A DNA stretch of 20,280 nucleotides from a virus, in IMG/VR virus record IMGVR_UViG_3300032298_000258, positions 1-20,280 of that record; one strand, 5' to 3'. The notes beneath the pieces are model-generated. The model made no database searches and was not told where the DNA came from. It saw only the letters and a program-made list of their open reading frames with translations. The first letter of the stretch is position 1. Each line of letters starts with the position of its first letter. Below, piece after piece: positions 1 to 6,044 of the stretch. Made by a program: the position numbers and the translations under genes.

Positions 1-464
1 AAGTCAATGCCCGGACCGCCGGCACCATTTTCGCGGCGAAGCGAATCGTACTGATCGGGATCCGTCAGTCTTGCAGCGTGCTCATTCGGATAGGGGCGCT
101 CCATCTCCATAGCGCTTCTGTCTTGTAGTGCCTTGATTCTATCCGCTTTGCCATTAGACCAGCTCTGGCCAGCATCGCCACCCCATGCCGCCCATGCCAC
201 ACGGCCCGGCGATGGGTAGCCATCCTCGTCAGGGCTGAAGCCTTCGCCCTGCTTGTCCACCTCATGCCGCGCAAACCACGCCGCCATCGTGATCACGGTC
301 TCGGGTGACAGCTCATCACCCGACAGGATCTGGCTCGCCCGGGTCGCTGCCACCTCGGTGCCACCCGACTCGCCATCAGCCTTCCATTCGCGGTAGCGCT
401 CCGCCTCCGTGCGCATCCCATCGGTAGGCATCAGGTCGATCTCGGTGCCGTTGACGTTGGCCAT
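1..464 (-). CDS. Phage head protein, N-terminal part (probable head-maturation protease region), runs off left edge
   Basis: An uninterrupted reading frame starts at ATG 464-462 and is still open at base 1, giving 154 codons of a longer protein. The start overlaps the portal stop (TGATG), so translation is probably coupled to the portal gene. Residues ~60-100 contain AAWFARHEVDKQGEGFSP and a GYPSPGRVAWAAWGGDAG stretch. Residues ~120-150 contain RPYPNEHAARLTDPDQYD. From memory, both are recurrent modules in phage head proteins, the second often attached to prohead proteases. The position right after the portal is where lambda-type phages carry the protease/scaffold gene (lambda C). No catalytic residues are visible in this portion, so the protease role is inferred from position and module type. 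It could equally be another structural protein carrying these modules. Confidence 0.6.
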   Translation of the reverse strand, partial: MANVNGTEIDLMPTDGMRTEAERYREWKADGESGGTEVAATRASQILSGDELSPETVITMAAWFARHEVDKQGEGFSPDEDGYPSPGRVAWAAWGGDAGQSWSNGKADRIKALQDRSAMEMERPYPNEHAARLTDPDQYDSLRRENGAGGPGID

Positions 465-2044
465 CAATCCTCTGGATCCTCCAGTGGATCCTCGAGCACC
501 GACAGCTCTTCGTATTCCTCTTCCTCCATTGGCGATTCGGTATCTTCAAACGCAGGCTCGGCGCCCATTTGCATGAATGCCTGTGACGCGCCGCTACCGT
601 TCACCTCACTCGGGTCGGTGTCGAGCACGATGTCCATCTCATCGAGCTTGGCCAGTTCTGACTGACGCTGTGCGAGCACGTCATCCAGATCGCCGCCCTG
701 CTCGCTGATCACCTGGGCCAACGTCTTGAAGCCACACCTCACGGCCGCCTTGTAGGCATCCACCTCGCGCTGCGGATCCACCCACTCCCAGCTCCTTGGC
801 ACCCACTTGCTGGCCCGGTAGCGGTCAGGGTTGGTCTCATAGCCCGGCAACCTTAGCGCACCGCCGAGCACCGCCATCTCGAGCCATGCCTCAAACACCG
901 GCTGGTGGAAGTTCTCGATCATGTAACGCTGCAACACCCGATAGGTGTCGCGCTCCTCGAGCAGGCTCAGCCGGCTGCTGCTGTAGTTGCTCTCGCTGAA
1001 GTTCTTGCTGATGCTCTCGAAGCTCACGCCCACGCCAGCCGCCACGGCACGCAGCATCGACCGCGTGAACGGCTCAAGCTGGCCATCGGGTGAGTTCAGA
1101 TCCGGCACCGTCACGCTCTCGCCTGGCGCCAGATACTTGAAGACGCCTGGCGTGAACTCACTCACGCGCTCGCCTTCGTAGATCTCATCACCAACCAGCT
1201 CGCCCTCCGGCGATTGGATGAACCCCATCAGCGCGCTGCTCGCCCGCGCCCGTACCACCTCGGCCTCCTCATAGCCCTGCAGCATGTGAAGCCGCATCAA
1301 TGCCGATGCGAACCACGTCACGCCCCTGGTCTGGCCCGGCCGCTCAGGCAGGAACAGATGGATCACCTCATCAGCAGGAACCCGGATTCGCCGGCCATTG
1401 GTCCGCGGGTTGCCCGCATAGGTGTCTCCCGGATGGTTGGCATAGAAGTGGTAGGCCTGCGGCCGTAGGTAGGCATCCACCTCGATGCCCATCCGAACCG
1501 TGTTGCCGTCCGCCGCCTGCGGCACGTCGTCGTCGATCAGATAATCCGCCTCCAGGATCTGCAGCGCAAACGGCACCTGCGAATCACCGAACGGCCTGCG
1601 GATCATCCGAACAAAAACCTCACCAGACTCCGCCATGCTGCGCGCCAGTAGCCGCTCGATGTCGTGGAAGCCCAGCATCCCGCTCACATCACAGCGGCTC
1701 TTATGCATCCACCGCTCCCATTGCTCATGGATCTGGCCATTGATCACTTCATCCAGACGCCCACCGCGCAGCATCTTCACCTGACCTTGATGCCGGATGC
1801 CGTGCCCGATCACGTTGTTCTGGATCGCGCGCACTGCCTGCCTGGCGTAGTCATTGTCCCGCACCAGTTGCCGCGCACGGTTGCGCAGTGACTTAAAGCT
1901 GGACTTGATCTCGCTGTCGGCGCTGGTGCCACTCGTCACCCAGTCCGCCGTAAGCCGGCTCACCCGTGCGCCCTGATACGCCCGACGCTTGGGCCGCAAT
2001 GGCTCAAACCCCATCGCCCGGAATAGTTGCGTGCGCAATCCCAT
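464..2044 (-). CDS. Phage portal protein, lambda gpB family
   Basis: This 526-residue protein has the length and layout of the lambda B / phage_portal_2 family. That family forms the dodecameric ring at one capsid vertex through which DNA enters and to which the tail connects. Residues ~55-85 carry the family's RARQLVRDNDYARQAV...NNVIGHGI block. The middle has the ILEADYLID segment, followed by MGIEVD and later DEVIHLF and GQTRGVTWFASAL, all typical of the family. The final ~40 residues are very acidic (EEEEYEEL and similar) and probably flexible. The gene starts at ATG 2044, overlapping the stop of the preceding connector gene by one base, and ends overlapping the next head gene. The order terminase-connector-portal-head gene is the canonical lambda-like packaging block. 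Confidence 0.95.
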   Translation of the reverse strand: MGLRTQLFRAMGFEPLRPKRRAYQGARVSRLTADWVTSGTSADSEIKSSFKSLRNRARQLVRDNDYARQAVRAIQNNVIGHGIRHQGQVKMLRGGRLDEVINGQIHEQWERWMHKSRCDVSGMLGFHDIERLLARSMAESGEVFVRMIRRPFGDSQVPFALQILEADYLIDDDVPQAADGNTVRMGIEVDAYLRPQAYHFYANHPGDTYAGNPRTNGRRIRVPADEVIHLFLPERPGQTRGVTWFASALMRLHMLQGYEEAEVVRARASSALMGFIQSPEGELVGDEIYEGERVSEFTPGVFKYLAPGESVTVPDLNSPDGQLEPFTRSMLRAVAAGVGVSFESISKNFSESNYSSSRLSLLEERDTYRVLQRYMIENFHQPVFEAWLEMAVLGGALRLPGYETNPDRYRASKWVPRSWEWVDPQREVDAYKAAVRCGFKTLAQVISEQGGDLDDVLAQRQSELAKLDEMDIVLDTDPSEVNGSGASQAFMQMGAEPAFEDTESPMEEEEYEELSVLEDPLEDPED

Positions 2045-2613
2045 CAGAACCTCACGAACAGGTTGTGGGGGTTGCCGAGCCCATTGGCGATCAGGTCCGC
2101 CATCTGCTCACGCTTCACCTCAGCCTTGAGCTTACCCTCGAGCTGCAGCAAATCCGCCATGTCGTACTTCTTGAGGCTGCGGTTGCCGATCGTGTACTCC
2201 TTCGCAACACCACCCGCCACGATCGCGCGGATCGCTGCCTGCACCGCGTCAAGGTCCTGCTGTGCCTGCGACCGGCCATCAACCGCGCCAGGTGTGCCGC
2301 TATAGCTCAGGCTCGGCAGCACCGTCAGCTGACCCGAGCCCATCGTCACTGTGCTGCCAGTCTTGGTCGCGACTGCCTGCCAGAACCATGTCCCAGCATC
2401 GAACCCCGTGCTCGTGCCCGCGGCAATCGTGAACTCCCACCCGGTCCCGTAGGCAGTGCCGACCACCGTCGAGCCTGCGGTTGCCGTATTGGTCCGCAGG
2501 TAGTACGTCAGCACATAGTCAGAACTGCTGATCGCATTGCCCAAATTGTCAGCACCAGGGACATCCCGCCACTGGATCGTGTCGCCTGCCCGGATCTCGC
2601 TAGGGATGTTCAC
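2044..2613 (-). CDS. Probable head-tail connector / structural protein (gpW-like position)
   Basis: A 189-residue protein with a GTG start at 2613, only three bases after the large-terminase stop. The first ~110 residues are rich in Thr, Ser, Gly and Val and look like a small beta-sandwich (for example TIQWRDVPGAD and YYLRTNTATAGS). The last ~70 residues switch to a charged helical region with QAQQDLDAVQAAIRAIVAGG, then YDMADLLQLEGKLKAEVKRE. Lambda carries gpW, a small helical head-tail joining protein, between terminase and portal. The helical C-terminus here could play that role, with the beta domain as an addition. No family can be assigned with certainty from sequence alone; the call rests mainly on gene order. 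An alternative is a capsid-decorating protein. Confidence 0.6.
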   Translation of the reverse strand: MNIPSEIRAGDTIQWRDVPGADNLGNAISSSDYVLTYYLRTNTATAGSTVVGTAYGTGWEFTIAAGTSTGFDAGTWFWQAVATKTGSTVTMGSGQLTVLPSLSYSGTPGAVDGRSQAQQDLDAVQAAIRAIVAGGVAKEYTIGNRSLKKYDMADLLQLEGKLKAEVKREQMADLIANGLGNPHNLFVRF

Positions 2614-2616
2614 GGC

Positions 2617-4476
2617 CTACCAGTTGCTGACAAAGCCAGTGGCCCCGGTTGGGGTCTGCTGTTTCGATCTTAGCGGCTTCTTCTTCCCATGCTCCAGCTG
2701 GTCCGCCAGCTGCTGCCACATTGTTGCCCGGTTCATCCGTCGCGAGAAAAGCAGCATCGCCGCGTAGGCATAGACGACGCAGTCGAGCGCCTCATTGCGA
2801 TCGCCTGCTTTCTTCACCCACTCACGGATCGGAAACCCACGGTGATACCGCAACGCCTGCCGCTCACTGGTTAGCTGCCTGAAGTACTCCTCATCTGCTG
2901 CCATGCCGAAATGAAGCGTGCCCACGCCGCCCGCTTCGTTGTGCCGCAGCCGGCCGAACAGCGTTGTCTTGATCGTGTCAGTTCCCAGTTGATACAGCGT
3001 CACGCCACGCTTCAGCACTCGACCCTGGAAGCTCACGTCCACCTTGTTGCCCTTGCCCACCGCCGGGCTGTTGCGTCTGCTGCTGCCCTTGATTGCCACC
3101 ACGTTCTGCCGCACGCGATCGCGCACGTACCGATACACCTCATGGGTGCAGTGGCCGCCGCTGTCCACCGCCACCTGCGACACCTTCAGCGCCTTGCCTG
3201 CAGCCGTTGCCCACTCCGTCACCAGCACCTGGTCCAGCTGGCCCCACACCTCCGTCTGGGTCGGGTCGCCCATCAGCTCCTGGTGCCAAATCAGCCAGCC
3301 TGTTTCGCCTTCACCCCAGCCCCACACGCTTACCGCCAGCCGGTTGTCCTGCACGTCCACGCCGCACGTCAGCAGCACCACGCCAGCGGGGCATGTGCCC
3401 GACTCATACGCCAGTCGCTTCGTCATCAATCCATCGGCGCTCACGGCCGCGGCATAATCCTCCTCCCATGTCTCGGCCAGCCTCGTATTCACGAACGCCT
3501 TCAACGCTGGCGCGTCTGACTTGGCCCTCAGGAAGTCATCAACCAACTGCTCCCAACTGCACCATCCCAGCGGGCTGTAAAGCCCCGACAGGTGGAACCC
3601 AGCCGTCCGCCCATCGCTCGGTGCCGTCGCACGCCACTCACCAGCAGCCAGCATCGCCGGCTTGTGGTTCTCCTCAAACCTCTCGCTGCAGTGCTCGCAC
3701 TGATACCGCACATCACTCGGCCGCTTCGCGTCCCACTTCAGCCGCGGCCATTGCAGCCACTGCATCCCACCGCAGCTAGGGCACGGCACATAGAACCGCC
3801 GCTGATCGCTGCGCAGATACTCCGCCTCAATCCGGCTGAAGTCCTTCACCGTTGGCGTGCTAGTCAACAGGATCTTTCGCCTGGCGAACGTCGTCGTCCT
3901 GCGCTCGGCCAGCGCAACCGGGTCGCCCTCACCATTCACGTCGCTGGGATATGCGTCCACCTCATCAGCGAACAGGTAACGGCACGGCGCCGACCTGAGC
4001 CCCGTGGAACTGTTCGCGCCGGTCAGCAACATGATCCCGCCGCTGAAGTCTTTGCTGAACATTGTGTTGCCAGAATCTCTCGCCCTCGATGGCGCGATCT
4101 TCGCCGCCAAACATGGCGTGTCGTTGATCATGCTCTCGAGCCGTTGCTTGCTCAATCGCTTCGCCATCTCCACAGTCGGCTGCACGCAAAGCATCGGACC
4201 CGGCGCGTGGTCGATCACATAGCCCAGCCAGTTGCTGCCGGCCTCCGTCTTGCCCGTCTGCGCCGCGAACATCATCACCACCCGTTGCACCGGGCTGTTG
4301 CTGCTCAGGCAATCCATCGGCTCCCGCAGGTACGGCGTCCGACCAGTCCGCCATGGCCCCGGCTCCGCGCTTGCCTTGCTGCTCAGCCGCCTGTGTTTGT
4401 CCGCCCATTCGCTCACCGTCAGCGGCTGCTCAGGTCGCAGACCCTCGAGGAATCCAGCGCGCCAAGGGTTAGCCAT
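2617..4476 (-). CDS. Terminase large subunit, lambda GpA family
   Basis: This 619-residue protein is the ATP-driven DNA packaging motor and cutting enzyme. The ATPase half shows the variant Walker A AAQTGKTE at residues 71-78 and Walker B LFADE at 168-172, then the LLTSTPT coupling motif near 203-209. A zinc ribbon typical of GpA terminases follows, with Cys232, Cys235, Cys260 and Cys263. The nuclease half has conserved acidic residues at D374 (CGVDVQDNR), D438 (VAVDSGG) and D565 (NEALDCVVYAYAA), consistent with the RNase H-like fold. Length is close to lambda gpA (about 640). Its ATG at 4476 lies 8 bases inside the small-subunit gene, so the two subunits are probably translated together. GpA enzymes usually cut at cos sites with cohesive ends, which bears on the non-coding gap upstream of the small subunit. 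Confidence 0.97.
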   Translation of the reverse strand: MANPWRAGFLEGLRPEQPLTVSEWADKHRRLSSKASAEPGPWRTGRTPYLREPMDCLSSNSPVQRVVMMFAAQTGKTEAGSNWLGYVIDHAPGPMLCVQPTVEMAKRLSKQRLESMINDTPCLAAKIAPSRARDSGNTMFSKDFSGGIMLLTGANSSTGLRSAPCRYLFADEVDAYPSDVNGEGDPVALAERRTTTFARRKILLTSTPTVKDFSRIEAEYLRSDQRRFYVPCPSCGGMQWLQWPRLKWDAKRPSDVRYQCEHCSERFEENHKPAMLAAGEWRATAPSDGRTAGFHLSGLYSPLGWCSWEQLVDDFLRAKSDAPALKAFVNTRLAETWEEDYAAAVSADGLMTKRLAYESGTCPAGVVLLTCGVDVQDNRLAVSVWGWGEGETGWLIWHQELMGDPTQTEVWGQLDQVLVTEWATAAGKALKVSQVAVDSGGHCTHEVYRYVRDRVRQNVVAIKGSSRRNSPAVGKGNKVDVSFQGRVLKRGVTLYQLGTDTIKTTLFGRLRHNEAGGVGTLHFGMAADEEYFRQLTSERQALRYHRGFPIREWVKKAGDRNEALDCVVYAYAAMLLFSRRMNRATMWQQLADQLEHGKKKPLRSKQQTPTGATGFVSNW

Positions 4477-4996
4477 TGCTCAACTCCACCAATGCCGCCC
4501 GGTGCTCATCCGTCAGCACCGCATGGATCCGCGCTGGATCAGTCTCACCAGCCAGCTGATGGCTCAGCCGATCGGCCAGGTTTGCCAGCGCCTCGCGCAC
4601 GCTACGACCAAGCGCGAACGCTTCCTTCTCCACATCCACTGCAGGCACCAGCTCCTTCCGTTTCAAATCCACCTCCAACTTGGCCAGCTCTGCCTGGTAA
4701 TGCTCACGCCGCGCGCGGCTTTCATTCAGCTCAGGGATCTCATCATCAGGCAACCCAGCCACCTGCTGCCGCAGCTCGCGCGCATCTCGTGGCATCACCG
4801 GATCCGGCTCATCCACCTTCGCCGCGTTGTTCTTCAGCGTGTTCTTTCGCCACAGCTCCAATGCCAGATCTCGATCCAGCCAACGCTTGCCATCCTTCTC
4901 CACCACCGCCGCAAGGATCCGGCTCTTGGTTGCATGAGTAACCGCCGCCTTCGTGCAACCCTTAATCGCTGCGAACTCCGAGAATGTGACCAGCAA
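4469..4996 (-). CDS. Terminase small subunit, Nu1-like
   Basis: A 175-residue DNA-recognition subunit of the terminase. The N-terminus (residues 1-45: VTFSEFAAIKGCTKAAVTHA, then KDGKRWLDRDLALELW) is a winged helix-turn-helix like that of lambda Nu1, which binds cosB. Residues ~85-120 (NESRARREHYQAELAKLEVD and following KRKELV) form a strongly charged helix. That helix is the usual dimerisation segment in this family, followed by a C-terminal part that contacts the large subunit. The only in-frame starts after the upstream stop are TTG (4996) and CTG; TTG is chosen. It ends 8 bases inside the large-subunit gene. Immediately upstream lies a repeat-containing non-coding stretch that could be its binding site. 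Confidence 0.85.
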   Translation of the reverse strand: MLVTFSEFAAIKGCTKAAVTHATKSRILAAVVEKDGKRWLDRDLALELWRKNTLKNNAAKVDEPDPVMPRDARELRQQVAGLPDDEIPELNESRARREHYQAELAKLEVDLKRKELVPAVDVEKEAFALGRSVREALANLADRLSHQLAGETDPARIHAVLTDEHRAALVELSNG

Positions 4997-5018
4997 GTTA
5001 AGCGACGGCTAGGCTTCG

Positions 5019-5083
5019 TAAACTCATGCTAAACCGCCCTAAACGTCCTCGGGGTGTCTTAAGTCAAGACTCACTAAGACTCA
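5019..5083. repeat. Helically phased short repeats (3x TAAAC, 2x AAGACTCA)
   Basis: TAAAC occurs at 5019-5023, 5030-5034 and 5040-5044. AAGACTCA occurs at 5066-5073 and 5076-5083. All spacings are 10-11 bp, placing the copies on one face of the helix, as expected for a protein-binding array such as small-terminase sites. An imperfect reverse copy of the first motif lies in gggtttaggg near 5095-5104. Confidence 0.55.
5056..5070. repeat. Inverted repeat GTCTT-5-AAGAC
   Basis: A perfect 5-bp stem with a 5-base spacer, partly overlapping the first AAGACTCA repeat. It has no T-run on either side, so it reads better as a protein-binding palindrome than as a terminator. Confidence 0.35.
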
Positions 5084-5117
5084 TTGCGGCGCAAGGGTTT
5101 AGGGAAAGTGCGCGCTG

Positions 5118-5133
5118 ACGCTGGCGAAAGCGT
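5118..5133. repeat. Inverted repeat ACGCT-6-AGCGT
   Basis: A perfect 5-bp inverted repeat with a 6-base spacer (ggcgaa), inside the same non-coding gap upstream of the small terminase. Possible part of a packaging site or a structural element; too short to assign alone. Confidence 0.3.
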
Positions 5134-5198
5134 GCGGTTTTCGATGACCCGCAGGGTTTTGGCCAGAGAGGACCCACAAACCGGGGGAGGGGGGGGGA

Positions 5199-5864
5199 TC
5201 AACGCGCTGATGCCAAGGCCTTCTCTAAGCTGCTGCGCAGATATATACCAAACCGCCGCTCGGCCACCTTGGTGCCGATCTGTTGCACGGGGAAGATCGG
5301 GCGATAGGTCGCAGATGGAAGGCTGACGAACAATGGCCTGAGCTTTTGGCCAACGCGCTGATAGACGCCTGGTGGCCTGTTGCCGCCCTTTGGAGTGCCG
5401 ATGAAGACCGAGTTGCGGCCAGTCGGTCCGATCTGCCCTGTAAGCCGCTTCAGGGCCGCCAGAGACACGTTGCCCTGGGCATTGCGCTTGATGCCAACCG
5501 GAACCAGCTTTGAGCCGCTCTGGATGGCCCCAGAAGACGCGCTGACCAGTTTGGCCTCGAATGGCTTGCTGCCACGTCGGCCGCCGGTGATGTTGCGCAG
5601 CAGGTATGGCTGGCGCTTGGCCTCAGGGAAGACGATCGCGGTGAGGGTGCGCTTGGTGCTCTTTTGGACCAGGTAAGCGTTCTGGATGAATCTTGTTGGG
5701 TTGTCGAAGTATTGACGCGTTGAAGCATTGATTGACTTGCGCGCATCGAAGGCGGTGCTGTTCAAGGCTTGGCTGATGGCAAAGGGCAGCTGCTTGGTCA
5801 TGGTGTCGGTCCACCTGACGGCCTTGGGCAGCTCTGACTTGATGTCGAGGGTGATGGTTGCCAT
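5199..5864 (-). CDS. Probable minor tail / virion protein (lambda gpZ-like)
   Basis: A 221-residue basic protein with no membrane segment. The N-terminal MATITLDIKSELPKAVRWTD and PFAISQALNSTAFDARKSIN resemble the start of phage minor-tail proteins of the gpZ type, in which a helix with AxxxALNxTA precedes a basic body. The middle carries RQPYLLRNITGGRRGSKP, GSKLVPVG and GNSVFIGTPKG-like stretches, and the end is YRPIFPVQQIGTKVAERRFG. It sits alone between the origin-like gap and the packaging-site-like gap, 202 bp upstream of the small terminase on the same strand. No Shine-Dalgarno is visible before ATG 5864. The family call is moderate; a general virion-assembly protein is the safer reading. 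Confidence 0.6.
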   Translation of the reverse strand: MATITLDIKSELPKAVRWTDTMTKQLPFAISQALNSTAFDARKSINASTRQYFDNPTRFIQNAYLVQKSTKRTLTAIVFPEAKRQPYLLRNITGGRRGSKPFEAKLVSASSGAIQSGSKLVPVGIKRNAQGNVSLAALKRLTGQIGPTGRNSVFIGTPKGGNRPPGVYQRVGQKLRPLFVSLPSATYRPIFPVQQIGTKVAERRFGIYLRSSLEKALASAR

Positions 5865-5982
5865 GTGCCAAGGGTAGGGCGCACGCTCGGGCCATCACCT
5901 GTCAACCTCCCTACCTCCCGACCGGCAGCACATAGATGCTATTTCCCCTGCACCCTCCTCCCTCTCCTCTAAATAAATAAAA

Positions 5983-6007
5983 GGTTAGTAGGTTAGTAAG
6001 GATAGTA
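5983..6007. repeat. Three 8-bp iterons GGTTAGTA / GGTTAGTA / GGATAGTA
   Basis: Two perfect tandem copies lie at 5983-5990 and 5991-5998. A third with one mismatch lies at 6000-6007, one base further on. They abut an A/T-only block on the left. Direct repeats of this kind bind initiator or regulator proteins. Confidence 0.6.
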
Positions 6008-6017
6008 AAAGGACTGC

Positions 6018-6036
6018 GGGGCAAGAGATCTGCCCC
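6018..6036 (-). terminator. Hairpin just downstream of the primase gene, possible weak terminator
   Basis: GGGGCA (6018-6023) and TGCCCC (6031-6036) form a perfect 6-bp stem with a 7-base loop, 9 bases after the primase stop. On the transcribed strand a short TTTT follows about 8 bases after the stem. It could therefore end or attenuate the minus-strand replication operon, or be part of the origin. The T-run is too short and too far away for a strong intrinsic terminator. Confidence 0.4.
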
Positions 6037-6044
6037 TGCCAACC

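Larger units (their letters stand above)
4997..5198. other. Non-coding gap with iterated motifs: candidate cos/pac packaging site
   Basis: This 202-bp stretch between the small terminase and a virion gene has no convincing reading frame, which is rare in this window. It contains TAAAC three times in one orientation (5019, 5030 and 5040, spaced 11 and 10 bp). It also contains AAGACTCA twice (5066 and 5076, spaced 10 bp), two perfect 5-bp inverted repeats (5056-5070 and 5118-5133), and a G5-A-G9 tract at 5183-5197. Helically phased repeats next to the small-terminase gene are what the lambda cosB R-sites look like. On the transcribed strand the core reads GTTTA, reminiscent of lambda's CGTTTC. 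The role is inferred; the nick site is not identified. Confidence 0.5.
5865..6044. other. Non-coding gap with hairpin, iterons and A/T stretch: origin candidate
   Basis: This 180-bp region between the end of the primase gene and the gpZ-like gene is the second large non-coding stretch in the left half. From right to left it holds a 6-bp stem hairpin (6018-6036), three 8-bp iterons (5983-6007), an A/T block aaataaataaaa (5971-5982), and a pyrimidine-rich tract (5944-5970). Iterons beside an A/T-rich unwinding block and a primase gene are the usual ingredients of a replication origin. No promoter with both boxes was recognised for the gene at 5864. Confidence 0.45.

Noticed and set aside
2911-4941. 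Long plus-strand open frames opposite the terminase genes (for example 3592-4941)
   Set aside because: They are Arg/His/Pro/Ala-rich low-complexity translations antisense to strongly motif-supported terminase genes, a typical by-product of GC-rich codon usage.
5056-5070. Inverted repeat considered as a terminator
   Set aside because: The stem is only 5 bp with no T-run and no gene ending nearby; a packaging-site element is more plausible.
5900-5905. Perfect TTGACA on the minus strand upstream of the gpZ-like gene
   Set aside because: No acceptable -10 box at 16-18 bp; the next A/T-containing hexamer is too far and GC-rich sequence intervenes.
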